From Chitinophaga solisilvae (GTDB lineage Bacteria > Bacteroidota > Bacteroidia > Chitinophagales > Chitinophagaceae), in the NCBI RefSeq assembly GCF_009928525.1, contig NZ_JAABOK010000012.1:124001-188000 (forward strand): a stretch of DNA of 64,000 nucleotides, read 5' to 3'. The notes below the pieces were generated by a model that saw nothing but the letters and a program-made list of their open reading frames with translations, was not told the origin of the DNA and searched no databases. The position numbers and the translations under genes were made by a program. This document shows, piece by piece, positions 27,001-35,456 of the stretch; position 1 is the first letter of the stretch, and the number at the start of each line of letters is the position of its first letter.

Positions 27001-27416
27001 GTTACCGCACCGGCGCCGACGTATTCAATGAAGCCCTGTATAAAAAAGTGGAGAACATCAATTCAACGGATATTAAGTTCAACCAGGACAGGCGCGCACT
27101 GTACGACCGCTGGCGCAATCCCGGTGATATTGCCCGTTTCCGCACTATTTCCATGACTGAAAATACCAATGCTATCAGGGCGAATGTACCGCCTATGACA
27201 TCCCGTTTCGTAGAAAAGGAAAATACGCTGGCCGGCGAATCAATCAATATCGGATATGAATTCGGCCGGGAAGCCGTTAAGCACTGGCGGATGTCCTATC
27301 TGCGCCTGAATGCCTATATGAACGATATTTTCCGCATTTCTTCCATCAGGCGTGAACGTGGTATTGAATATCCTTTTGCCAATACAGTTTCCTTTTCTGT
27401 CAGCGTAGGTTTTTAA
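24012..27416 (+). CDS. SusC/RagA-family TonB-linked outer membrane protein with STN domain
   Basis: The 1134-residue protein has a signal peptide ending near PAQAQ, an STN domain (about 43-115, VTVSATNQPIAVVLSAIEKQ) that contacts FecR, a carboxypeptidase-regulatory-like domain (about 136-215, HIPGVTVRVKGKSTGTHTD), then plug and 22-strand barrel. The plug shows the SusC signatures LFILDGFET and SVTILKDAASTAIYGSKAANGVI. It ends in VSFSVSVGF, an outer-membrane insertion signal with terminal Phe. It imports the ligand captured by the SusD encoded 19 bp downstream. The substrate is unknown. Confidence 0.96.
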   Translation: MTKNYVQFIYQRWRNVSGTLLLAALIAAASPAQAQDDSFALNRKVTVSATNQPIAVVLSAIEKQTNLNFVYDGSQISRSQSVTVRANGAALREVLHDIFQDDVKYTVVGNQVIVKNKSPKPAATAPVKTTQQAEIITVTGIVGLKDSKGQVQHIPGVTVRVKGKSTGTHTDAAGRFTLSADENAVLLISYVGYKSVEIPVSNRTTINVILEEDASKIKEVVVTGIYERTRESFTGSASTYTARELKQVGNQNVIQSLRSLDPAFTVFENNLMGSNPNVMPNLEIRGKTSVIGLKEQYGTDPNQPLFILDGFETSLRTIIDLDINRVESVTILKDAASTAIYGSKAANGVIVIETKKPKPGELRVYYTSDNSVTAPDLHDYNLMNATEKLEFERITGRFSVGPGFENDQHSQKVLDALYSEKLASVLSGVNTYWLSEPVRTGFSTGHSLYIEGGDSQMRYSAGANYKKINGVMKGSGRDIGGANVKLFYRKNKFSFSNNLSIGFFTGKESPYGSFAEFALANPYYRKRNDDGTVPMFLDIASKPSGRSNDTAYNPLWNASLNNFDVSRNFNVINNFMAEWDITRDVRLRGRLGITKEDLTQEIFKDARHTMFSNKSVFERGQFTNRRTASFNYDGELTATYGKLIRDRHQLNAVAGWRFQQNRMTGDGYSVTGLPPGISSPAFAAGYPQDGKSTSTESTTRSTSFYFNAGYMLDNRYMADVNFRMDGSSIFGANNLFTTSWSVGLSWNLHKEAMLQDVSWINFLKIRGSVGTPGNQNFSTYQSFTTYIYNVKTINDFGLGAVIDGFGNPDLLWQKTLDKNIGADIILFNNRLKINADVYNRVTDPLVARISVPVSVGTDAYFTNLGKQVGNGYNFMVSVFPVSKPAERINWAINFSAKHENAHYANMNNKLESMNKENRSRNLERYYDGGSPTALWAVRSAGIDPGTGNEVLIKKDGTLTFNYDARDEVVVGDQRPKLEGIMGTTVNYKGLSLGIYLRYRTGADVFNEALYKKVENINSTDIKFNQDRRALYDRWRNPGDIARFRTISMTENTNAIRANVPPMTSRFVEKENTLAGESINIGYEFGREAVKHWRMSYLRLNAYMNDIFRISSIRRERGIEYPFANTVSFSVSVGF

Positions 27417-27435
27417 TGATAAAATGTAAGTAACC

Positions 27436-28848
27436 ATGAAAAAACATATATACATAGTCGTTATACTGTCACTGCTTGCAGGCGCTACTTCCTGTAAAAA
27501 ATGGCTGGATGTAAAACCCCGTGATAAAGTAGTGGAGGATGACCTGTTCAGCAGCGAAGCCGGCTTTCTCACGGCATTGAACGGCGTATACCTGAATATG
27601 TGTGACAGTACCTCCTATGGCATGGAAATGACCATGCGGTTTACGGAAGTACTGGGACAGCGTTATAAAATTGCCAGCGATCATTACCTGTATCAGGTGA
27701 ATAATTACCAGTATAAGGAACCGGCAGTACAGCAGCGGATTTCCTCCGTATGGCGCAGCGCCTATGCCAACGTAGCCAACCTCAATGTATTAATTGATAA
27801 AGCGAATGCCAGGCGTAATGTTTTATCCGTGAATCATTATAACTGGATAAAAGGAGAAGCCATGGCGCTGCGGGCATTCCTGCAGTTTGATATACTCCGT
27901 CTTTTCGGGCCTGTGTACAGCAAGGATTCCAGCCTGCGCTGCATTCCTTACTATACCACTTTCAGTACACAGTACAATCCTTTACTGAAAGGCAGCGAGG
28001 CGATGGTGAAAATACTGAACGACCTGGATAGCGCTGCCATCCTGCTGAAGGATGAACCGGTAGTAACAGGTAACACAGATGGCACCGGCTGGGGCAGCCG
28101 CCGGTTACGTATGAATTACTATGCGGTAAAAGCGCTTACCGCCAGGGCGTGCCTGTATCGCGGCGATAAAGCCAGCGCGCTGCAGCAGGCTAAAGAAGTA
28201 ATCCGGCAGGCAGATGTTTTATTCCCCTTTGTGAAACTGAATGCTATTGTGGGAGAAGTAAAGAACCCTGACAGGGTATTTTCTACAGAATTGATTTTCG
28301 CGTTAAGGGACCTGCGTCTGAACAGTACCTACAGGCGTCTGTTTGATCCTGCATTGCCGGAGATAACCATATTATATACTGCCCAGAGCCGGCTCACTAC
28401 CGAGTTTGAAAGCAATACCAACGATTACCGCTATGGTAATATGTGGATGCAGCCCGGCTCCAACCAGAAATCCTACCGTTGCTTTTATAAGTACGCAGAT
28501 GTGGAAGAGTTTTCGAAGCCTTTCCGCAACCTGATCCCGCTTATCAGGGTGAGTGAAATGTATTTCATTGCGGCGGAATGCGAACCGGATCCGGCTGCCG
28601 CACTGGCCTACCTGAATATGGTACGTAAAAACCGTGGTATCAGCGATGCTCCGCCAACGGCTGCTATGAATACAGAGCTGCAGAAAGATTACAGGCGCGA
28701 ATTCTATGGCGAAGGGCAGATGTTCTTCTGGTATAAGCGCAATGCTACCGGCAGTGTTCCCGCCGGCTCCGGCTCCGGAAATGTGGCGATGACCGCCAGC
28801 CAGTACGTAGTGCCTTTGCCGGACAGTGAAACACAGTACAGAGATTGA
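27436..28848 (+). CDS. SusD/RagB-family nutrient-binding lipoprotein
   Basis: The 470-residue lipoprotein has lipobox AGATSC. SusD features are the N-terminal KKWLDVKPRDKVVEDDLFSSEAGFLTALNGVY, the TPR-like helices (WIKGEAMALRAFLQFDILRLFGPVY), and the C-terminal LIRVSEMYFIAAEC and MVRKNRGI with DYRREFYGEGQMFFWYKR. It forms the lid of the SusC transporter at the cell surface. It is translationally close to the next gene. Confidence 0.95.
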   Translation: MKKHIYIVVILSLLAGATSCKKWLDVKPRDKVVEDDLFSSEAGFLTALNGVYLNMCDSTSYGMEMTMRFTEVLGQRYKIASDHYLYQVNNYQYKEPAVQQRISSVWRSAYANVANLNVLIDKANARRNVLSVNHYNWIKGEAMALRAFLQFDILRLFGPVYSKDSSLRCIPYYTTFSTQYNPLLKGSEAMVKILNDLDSAAILLKDEPVVTGNTDGTGWGSRRLRMNYYAVKALTARACLYRGDKASALQQAKEVIRQADVLFPFVKLNAIVGEVKNPDRVFSTELIFALRDLRLNSTYRRLFDPALPEITILYTAQSRLTTEFESNTNDYRYGNMWMQPGSNQKSYRCFYKYADVEEFSKPFRNLIPLIRVSEMYFIAAECEPDPAAALAYLNMVRKNRGISDAPPTAAMNTELQKDYRREFYGEGQMFFWYKRNATGSVPAGSGSGNVAMTASQYVVPLPDSETQYRD

Positions 28849-28871
28849 TCAATCAACTAAAATCATTTCTT

Positions 28872-29630
28872 ATGAACAGAATATTATACTGCATAATGCT
28901 ATTGCTGCTGATGCAGGCGTGTAAGAAATCAGAGATTCCTTTTTATTCAGGAAGCAGTGATATATACTTCTCCGTTATAAATCAGCAGTCGAGGCTGAGT
29001 ATAGATACTACTGCCATTACCTTCTCCTATAATCCCGAACGGAATGATTCGGTGATACTGCTGCCTGTGCGTATCCTGGGACCTGTATCACCGCAGGAAA
29101 GAGCTTTCCGGTGTGTGGTAATAGATACCGCGAAGGCTGCCGCCAAAGCCGGTGTGCATTATGACCTGCCTGCTGCTTTTGTCATCCCTGCCAATGCTGT
29201 CAGCACTACTATCCGGATGGTATTGCATAAAACAGCGGATATGCAGCAACAAAACTTCTCGGTAAGGCTGCAGCTGGAAGCCAATGAGCATTTTACCACC
29301 AATCTGAAGTATGCGGTAATCGATAGGGTGAACGACAGAAAAGTATTTCTGCAGCAGCATGTGGTTGTCATCAATGATATGCTCAGCAAGCCGCCTGACT
29401 GGCTGGATGATTATTACGGCGTATTTACCGCTAAAAAGTTACGGCTGATGTGCAGTATTCTTGAATTGCCGCTGAATAAGTTTGCGGGCCCTGTTAATAG
29501 TATTGAAATCAGCTACACCCGGTTTTATGCCAATACGCTGAAGCTGTATCTGAAAGACATGGAGCTGGCCGGTACGCCCGTAATGGAAGAGGATGGCTCT
29601 CCCATGAAACTTGGAAAATATATGCAGTAA
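28872..29630 (+). CDS. DUF4843 family lipoprotein
   Basis: The ATG at 28872 is chosen over the upstream TTG at 28845, because it gives the signal peptide MNRILYCIMLLLLMQAC with Cys17 as the lipidation site. The rest is beta-rich and matches the DUF4843 family, which follows SusD in many Bacteroidota loci (IYFSVINQQSRLSIDTTAITFSY is reminiscent of the family). It probably decorates the surface transporter complex; no catalytic motif is seen. Confidence 0.82.
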   Translation: MNRILYCIMLLLLMQACKKSEIPFYSGSSDIYFSVINQQSRLSIDTTAITFSYNPERNDSVILLPVRILGPVSPQERAFRCVVIDTAKAAAKAGVHYDLPAAFVIPANAVSTTIRMVLHKTADMQQQNFSVRLQLEANEHFTTNLKYAVIDRVNDRKVFLQQHVVVINDMLSKPPDWLDDYYGVFTAKKLRLMCSILELPLNKFAGPVNSIEISYTRFYANTLKLYLKDMELAGTPVMEEDGSPMKLGKYMQ

Positions 29631-29652
29631 CAGGTCAAAAATTCAAACCGTC

Positions 29653-31170
29653 ATGAAAAGAAATCATCTGAAACTATTGATGGCAGCGTTTTTTGTCTGC
29701 CTGCTCCATACCTCCTGCTATAAAGATCTGGGTAACTATGATTACCATGAAATCAACAGCATGGACAGTGTTACGAATATTAAGGGGGAGTACCTGATGC
29801 TGTTTAAAGATACGCTGCGTATTAATCCTAAGTTGTTTCCGACAATGGATAAAGACGTAAAGAAACGGTATTCCTTCCGCTGGGAAGCGCTGGTAGACGG
29901 CGTTACCAGGATTCCGGGCGACAGCTCCCTGTACCTGGTGGGAACGGGCCGCAACCTGGAATACCCGGTGGCATTGCGTCCTGCGGCATATGATATGTTT
30001 TACCGCGTAAAGGATGAAGAAACAGGCGTGGAGTGGTTATACCGGTTTAAGCTGAAGGTGCAGTCCGCCGTATATACCGGCTGGCTGGTATTATGTAATG
30101 TCAACGGCATGTCCAGGCTGGATATGATCTCTGTACTCGGAGACAGCAGCCGTGTTATCAACGACGTGCTGTCGTTTACCAATGCCGGTATACCGCCGCA
30201 GCCCTCGCCACGCCAGATTGTATTTGCCTACAGATCCAACGGTGATCAGATTTACCTGAATTCCGCTGCCGGTATTAACCGGCTGGATGGAGAAGGGCTT
30301 GGATGGAAGAGCACCTACAATATCCGTTACGAGATGCTGGTACCTGTTCCTGTGGAATATAAACCGGATTATTTTTATAATACCCCTAAATATCCGGGTA
30401 TTGATTACCTGATAGAGGGCGACAGGGTGTATTTTCAGAATATTATGTACGGCATGAAGGGTTTTGGCGTAAGAATCAACCGGGTGGACGAAGAGAAGGA
30501 TTTCTTTCAGCCGGCGCCTTTTATTGCCGGAGGAAATGATGCTGCCAACCTGTATGTGCTGTATGACAAAACCCAGCGGCGTTTTGTAACACATAATGCC
30601 CTCGCCAATAACTGCAGCAGCCTGGCCGATGGTACGCTGTTCAGCTATAAGACTGGCCGGGAGCTGGTATTCATGAGCAATACCAATTATAACGGCGGTG
30701 ATATTTTTGCTATTATGAAAGATAATGCCGGTAAATACTACACTTACTGTTTCCGGGTTACCCGCAACGGAGTGGCGCAAAGCTATTATACCGAAATGAC
30801 GGACGCCACGGATATTGGCCAGGCTGCCACATTTGCGGTGAGCAACCAGCTGGGATATATCTTCTATGCCGCTGGCGGGAAGCTGTACGAGTATGATGTG
30901 TTTACAAAGAAATCCTTTGTCATGGCTGATTTGGGTGATAAAAAGGTGTCTGTGCTGAAAACCTTTGACTTTGGTTTCGGCCGGTTCAAAGAACCTTATA
31001 TCACTATTGGCCGGCAGCTGATTGTAGGTGCATATGATCCTTCACAGCCCGATGATGTGAACGGTACGCTGTACCGCTATAATATTCCTGCGCGTAATGA
31101 GCCGCTGGTGCTTGACAAATCCTTTACAGGACTGGGCAAGCCGGCAGATATTGCTTACCGCGAAAGATAA
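29653..31170 (+). CDS. PKD-like family lipoprotein
   Basis: The ATG at 29653 is chosen because it directly precedes a lipoprotein signal (LLMAAFFVCLLHTSC). The mature protein begins YKDLGNYDYHEIN, which is characteristic of the PKD-like lipoproteins that end SusC/SusD/DUF4843 operons. The middle contains many beta strands and WLVLCNVNGMSRLDMISV. It is 505 residues from this start. Its role is unknown; a surface ligand-binding function is likely. The operon ends here with no glycoside hydrolase or peptidase. Confidence 0.82.
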   Translation: MKRNHLKLLMAAFFVCLLHTSCYKDLGNYDYHEINSMDSVTNIKGEYLMLFKDTLRINPKLFPTMDKDVKKRYSFRWEALVDGVTRIPGDSSLYLVGTGRNLEYPVALRPAAYDMFYRVKDEETGVEWLYRFKLKVQSAVYTGWLVLCNVNGMSRLDMISVLGDSSRVINDVLSFTNAGIPPQPSPRQIVFAYRSNGDQIYLNSAAGINRLDGEGLGWKSTYNIRYEMLVPVPVEYKPDYFYNTPKYPGIDYLIEGDRVYFQNIMYGMKGFGVRINRVDEEKDFFQPAPFIAGGNDAANLYVLYDKTQRRFVTHNALANNCSSLADGTLFSYKTGRELVFMSNTNYNGGDIFAIMKDNAGKYYTYCFRVTRNGVAQSYYTEMTDATDIGQAATFAVSNQLGYIFYAAGGKLYEYDVFTKKSFVMADLGDKKVSVLKTFDFGFGRFKEPYITIGRQLIVGAYDPSQPDDVNGTLYRYNIPARNEPLVLDKSFTGLGKPADIAYRER

Positions 31171-31515
31171 AGCCCGGATACCCTTTGCAGCCGCCGGCCA
31201 ATGTTTTCACCATGAAAGCAGGAAGCCGGCGGTTGTCTGCTATTTAGCCGCAGACCCCAAAAGCTATTTATTATTCCACGGAATTATTACTAATTTTACC
31301 CTCCTTGATAAAGCGGCTACAACAAACTGACAGCTTGACAGTTCTGCTTTCCGAGCATAATATTTGAGTAACTTGTGTTCCCGTCTATCCAACTAGCTAA
31401 GCCCGCAGCCTTCGTGCCACAGGCTGGTAAGCCGGAATAACCAACTGACACAGATTCAGCAGGGATGGGATACGTTACAGAAATTGAAATCGTAATTCGA
31501 AATTAAACATTCAAC
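31171..31515. other. Spacer upstream of secA
   Basis: There are 345 bp without a gene. A scrap of heptad-like sequence (CGTAATTCGAAATT, 31491-31504) lies just before the secA start, but it has no inverted partner. No clear promoter or terminator was recognised. Confidence 0.5.
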
Positions 31516-34500
31516 ATGTTAGGTTTTTTAACAAAACTTTTTGGGGGGAATAAGTCCGACAGGGATATTAAATCCATTGCTCCATTGGTGCAGCAGATTA
31601 ATGAGGAATATGAGAAACTGAAATCCCTGCCTATCGATGACCTGCGTTACAAAACACAGGATTTCCGCCAGCGTATCAGCGCTCACCTTGCCACTATTGA
31701 CAAGGAAATAACAGAGAAGAAAGAAGCTGCGGAATCAGTTGAGAATATTGAAGAGAAAGAAAATATATACCAGGAAATAGATACACTGAAGAAAGACCGT
31801 GACAAACAACTGGAAGTAGTGCTGAAAACATTACTGCCAGAGGCTTTTGCGGTAGTGAAGGAAGCGGCCCGCCGTTTTGCCACCAATCCTGTCATTACGG
31901 CCACTGCTACCGATCTGGATCGTCAGCTGGCGGTGAGAAAGGATTATGTGACCATCTCCGGCGACCAGGCCTCCTGGAATAACAGCTGGAAAGCAGCTGG
32001 CAGTGAGGTTACCTGGAACATGGTGCATTACGACGTACAGCTGATCGGTGGTGCGGTACTGCATCAGGGTAAGATCTCAGAAATGGCTACCGGTGAGGGT
32101 AAAACCCTGGTATCCACCCTGCCTGCGTACCTGAACGCACTGGCTGGCGAAGGCGTACACATCGTAACCGTGAATGATTACCTGGCCCGCCGTGACTCCG
32201 AATGGAACGGCCCTCTCTTCGAATTCCTGGGTATCACCGTTGACTGTATCGATAAACACCAGCCTAATACGCCTGAACGCCGGAATGCTTATCTGGCGGA
32301 CATCACCTACGGTACCAACAACGAATTCGGTTTCGACTACCTCCGTGATAACATGGTACACAGCCCGGATGAAATGGTACAACGTAAACACCACTACGCC
32401 ATGGTGGATGAGGTGGATAGTGTACTCATTGACGATGCCCGTACCCCGCTCATCATCTCCGGACCTATCCCGCGCGGTGAAGAACAGGAATACCACGCCC
32501 TGAAACCGCGTATCCAGTATCTCGTGGATATGCAGAAGAAAGTTGCCAACCAGTATCTCCTGGAAGCTAAAAAACTCATTGCTGAAGGTAAGGACGACGC
32601 CAAAACAGGCGGTCTGGCGCTGATGCGCGCCTGGAGAGGTCTGCCGAAAAGCAGCGCCCTGATCAAATACCTCAGCGAACCCGGTATAAAAGTATTATTA
32701 CAGAAAGCAGAAAACTACTACCTGGCAGATCAGCAACGCGAGATGCCTAAAGTAGACGAAGGCCTGTACTTCGCTATCGAAGAGAAACACAACAGCGTAG
32801 ACCTCACCGAGAAAGGTATCGGTATGATTACCGGCGCCGGCGAAGATCCGAACTTCTTCGTTATGCCGGATGTAGGCTCCGAACTGGCTGAAATTGAAAA
32901 ACTGTCAGTTTCCCCGGAAGAAAAACTGCAGCGCAAAGAAGTCATGCTGCAGGATTATGCCCTGAAGTCAGACCGTATCCACTCCGTACAGCAATTACTG
33001 AAAGCCTACACCTTATTCGATAAGGATGTGGAATACGTAGTAATGGACGGTAAAGTGAAAATCGTAGATGAGCAGACAGGCCGTATCCTGGATGGCCGCC
33101 GCTATTCCGACGGTTTACACCAGGCGATCGAAGCCAAGGAAAATGTGAAAGTGGAAGCCGCTACCCAGACATTTGCCACCATCACCCTGCAGAACTACTT
33201 CCGTATGTATCACAAACTGGCCGGTATGACCGGTACAGCCTCTACGGAAGCAGGCGAGTTCTGGGAAATCTATAAGCTGGACGTGGTAACCATCCCAACC
33301 AACCTGCCTATCTCCCGTATCGACTCAGAAGATCTGGTATACAAAACCAAAAGAGATAAATACAAAGCCGTTATCGAAGAAATCAAAACCCTGCAGGCAA
33401 AAGGACGCCCGGTACTGGTAGGTACTACCTCCGTGGAAGTGTCCGAATTGCTGAGCAAGATGCTGACCTTCGAAAAGGTGCCGCATAACGTATTGAACGC
33501 AAAACAGCACGCCCGTGAAGCACAGATCGTTGCTGAAGCCGGTTTACCCGGAGCAGTAACCATCGCTACCAACATGGCGGGCCGTGGTACGGATATCAAA
33601 CTCGGACCTGGCGTGAAAGATGCCGGCGGTCTGGCTATCATCGGTACCGAAAGACACGAAAGCCGCCGTGTAGACAGGCAGCTGCGTGGTCGTGCCGGTC
33701 GTCAGGGCGATCCCGGAACTTCCCAGTTCTTCGTTTCCCTGGAAGATGACCTGATGCGTATGTTCGGCTCCGAGCGTATCGCCGGCCTCATGGACCGCAT
33801 GGGCTATAAAGAAGGAGAAGTGATCCAGCACAGCATGATCACCCGCTCCATCGAAAGAGCACAGAAAAAAGTAGAAGAAAACAACTTCGGCATCCGTAAA
33901 CGCCTGCTCGAATACGATGACGTAATGAACAAACAGCGCGCTGTTATCTACGCTAAACGTAACCACGCCCTGTTCGGCGAACGCCTCGCCATCGATACAG
34001 ATAACGCCTTCTACGATGTGGCGCAGAATATGGTTGTTACCCACAAGGAAAGCAGCGACTACGAAGCATTCAAAATGGATGCTATCATCAACTTCTCCAT
34101 CGATACAGATATCACCAGAGAAGAACTGATGCGTACAGATGCCACTACCCTGACATCCAAACTGTATCACGAAGCTACCGCCAACTACCAGCGTAAAACA
34201 GAAGATATCACCACCAACACCTTACCGGTGATTGAGCGTATCTACAACGAACAAGGCCACCAGATCGAAAATATCTCTATCCCATTCACCGATGGTAAAA
34301 AAGGTATCAACGTACTGGCCAACCTGAAAAAAGTAGTGGATACCAAAGGCCACGAAACCATGAGCGCGCTGGAACGCAGCATCACCCTGGCCCTCATCGA
34401 CGAAGCCTGGAAAGAACACCTGCGTGCCATGGACGAACTGAAACAATCCGTACAAGGCGCCGTTTACGAACAAAAAGATCCATTACTGATCTATAAACTG

Positions 34501-34830
34501 GAAGCATACAAACTGTTCGAACAGATGAACGGCGAAACCAGCCGCGACATCGTCTCCTTCCTCAGCAAATGCGGTATCCCCGTAAGCCAGGAAAGAGAAA
34601 ACGAACAAATCCGCGAAGGCCATGAGGAAAAAACCGACATGAGCGGCATGCGCGCTTCCCACGAAGATATCACCGAACAAAGCGGCAACGGCCACGATAC
34701 AGACGCTCACTACGAAATACCTGAAGAAAGACAGGAACCCGTACGCGTAGGACCTAAAGTGGGAAGGAATGATTTGTGCCCTTGCGGAAGCGGGAAGAAG
34801 TTTAAGAACTGCCATGGGAAAGATTTGTAG
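31516..34830 (+). CDS. secA: Preprotein translocase ATPase SecA
   Basis: SecA drives post-translational export through SecYEG. The 1104-residue length, longer than in E. coli, is usual for Bacteroidota. Motifs are MATGEGKTLVSTLPAYL (Walker A), VNDYLARRDSEW, YGTNNEFGFDYLRDNM, DEVDSVLIDDARTPLIISG, MTGTASTEAGEF, TNMAGRGTDIKLGPGV and RGRAGRQGDPG. The C-terminus has the zinc motif CPCGSGKKFKNCH. Codon use is strongly biased, as in highly expressed genes. It stands alone and is followed by palindrome E. Confidence 0.98.
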   Translation: MLGFLTKLFGGNKSDRDIKSIAPLVQQINEEYEKLKSLPIDDLRYKTQDFRQRISAHLATIDKEITEKKEAAESVENIEEKENIYQEIDTLKKDRDKQLEVVLKTLLPEAFAVVKEAARRFATNPVITATATDLDRQLAVRKDYVTISGDQASWNNSWKAAGSEVTWNMVHYDVQLIGGAVLHQGKISEMATGEGKTLVSTLPAYLNALAGEGVHIVTVNDYLARRDSEWNGPLFEFLGITVDCIDKHQPNTPERRNAYLADITYGTNNEFGFDYLRDNMVHSPDEMVQRKHHYAMVDEVDSVLIDDARTPLIISGPIPRGEEQEYHALKPRIQYLVDMQKKVANQYLLEAKKLIAEGKDDAKTGGLALMRAWRGLPKSSALIKYLSEPGIKVLLQKAENYYLADQQREMPKVDEGLYFAIEEKHNSVDLTEKGIGMITGAGEDPNFFVMPDVGSELAEIEKLSVSPEEKLQRKEVMLQDYALKSDRIHSVQQLLKAYTLFDKDVEYVVMDGKVKIVDEQTGRILDGRRYSDGLHQAIEAKENVKVEAATQTFATITLQNYFRMYHKLAGMTGTASTEAGEFWEIYKLDVVTIPTNLPISRIDSEDLVYKTKRDKYKAVIEEIKTLQAKGRPVLVGTTSVEVSELLSKMLTFEKVPHNVLNAKQHAREAQIVAEAGLPGAVTIATNMAGRGTDIKLGPGVKDAGGLAIIGTERHESRRVDRQLRGRAGRQGDPGTSQFFVSLEDDLMRMFGSERIAGLMDRMGYKEGEVIQHSMITRSIERAQKKVEENNFGIRKRLLEYDDVMNKQRAVIYAKRNHALFGERLAIDTDNAFYDVAQNMVVTHKESSDYEAFKMDAIINFSIDTDITREELMRTDATTLTSKLYHEATANYQRKTEDITTNTLPVIERIYNEQGHQIENISIPFTDGKKGINVLANLKKVVDTKGHETMSALERSITLALIDEAWKEHLRAMDELKQSVQGAVYEQKDPLLIYKLEAYKLFEQMNGETSRDIVSFLSKCGIPVSQERENEQIREGHEEKTDMSGMRASHEDITEQSGNGHDTDAHYEIPEERQEPVRVGPKVGRNDLCPCGSGKKFKNCHGKDL

Positions 34831-34927
34831 GCAGGAATTGCGAATTACGAATTGCGAATTACGAATGTTGAGCGGAGATATCAGTGGAGATTGAAATGTA
34901 GAAGCGCTTGATGTTTGATGTATATTA

Positions 34928-34980
34928 ACGGATCACGAAAACAGTATCTTATTTACTGAATTTGTGATCCGTTTTTTTTA
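34928..34980 (+). terminator. Intrinsic terminator downstream of secA, inside palindrome E
   Basis: ACGGATCAC (34928-34936) pairs with GTGATCCGT (34964-34972) and is followed by a run of T. It would end the secA transcript before the enclosed gene. Confidence 0.75.
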
Positions 34981-35013
34981 TTTTTTATTGTTTGACCCTA
35001 AAACATTGTTTGT

Positions 35014-35370
35014 ATGAAACCGAATGTTATCCTTGAGAAAAGCTTTGCCTTTAGTGTGAGAATTGTGAAGCTGATAACTCACCTTGACAATAGGAATGCC
35101 TCAAAAACGCTTACCAGGCAGTTATTGCGGAGCGGAACATCTATTGGAGCAAATACTGAAGAAGCCGTTGGCGCCTCTACTACAAGGGATTTCAAGTATA
35201 AAATTGATATTTCCTACCGCGAGGCCCGTGAAACTATATACTGGCTGAAGTTATTGAAAGAAACCCAGCAGCTGGAATCCGGATTGGCACAATCATTCAT
35301 CAGCGATTGCCAGGAATTGATAAAAATACTCGGTGCAATCCAGAAAACCCTGAAAAGCAGGTCTGCCTGA
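35014..35370 (+). CDS. Four helix bundle protein, 23S rRNA intervening-sequence (S23) type
   Basis: The 118-residue protein shows the family signature LLRSGTSIGANTEEAVGAS (residues 38-55), then DFKYKIDISYREARETIYWLKLL (59-81), with helices throughout. The family was first noticed in intervening sequences within 23S rRNA genes and is related in fold to Avd, the accessory protein of diversity-generating retroelements. The molecular function is not established; a nucleic-acid-binding oligomer is plausible. No reverse transcriptase, rRNA or template repeat is near. It is enclosed by the arms of palindrome E, which is the main reason to regard it as part of a mobile unit. Confidence 0.93.
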   Translation: MKPNVILEKSFAFSVRIVKLITHLDNRNASKTLTRQLLRSGTSIGANTEEAVGASTTRDFKYKIDISYREARETIYWLKLLKETQQLESGLAQSFISDCQELIKILGAIQKTLKSRSA

Positions 35371-35456
35371 TATTTTCCGCTCATATCTTCGCTCAAATCT
35401 CCGCTCAGCATTCGTAATTCGCAATTCGTAATTTGTAATTGTTTATTTTTGGCATT

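Larger units (their letters stand above)
34836..35440. repeat. Heptad palindrome, copy E, enclosing a four-helix-bundle gene
   Basis: Left arm 34836-34892: heptads, then GTTG, AGCGGAGATATC and AGTGGAGATTGA. Right arm about 35371-35440, on the opposite strand: heptads, GCTG, then three 12-bp units AGCGGAGATTTG, AGCGAAGATATG and AGCGGAAAATAT. Between the arms lie an intrinsic terminator (34928-34979) and a complete S23/IVS-type gene (35014-35370). The gene's stop codon is immediately followed by the right arm. This is the only copy in the window that carries a gene. The arms are less well matched than in the short copies. Confidence 0.88.

Noticed and set aside
31483..31505. Heptad-like sequence just before secA as another palindrome
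   Set aside because: Only about two degenerate units and no inverted partner.
34836..35440. Diversity-generating retroelement suggested by the Avd-like protein
   Set aside because: No reverse transcriptase, no template/variable repeat pair and no variable-protein gene nearby.
34836..35440. An intervening sequence within a 23S rRNA gene
   Set aside because: The flanking genes are secA and deoC; no rRNA sequence is present.
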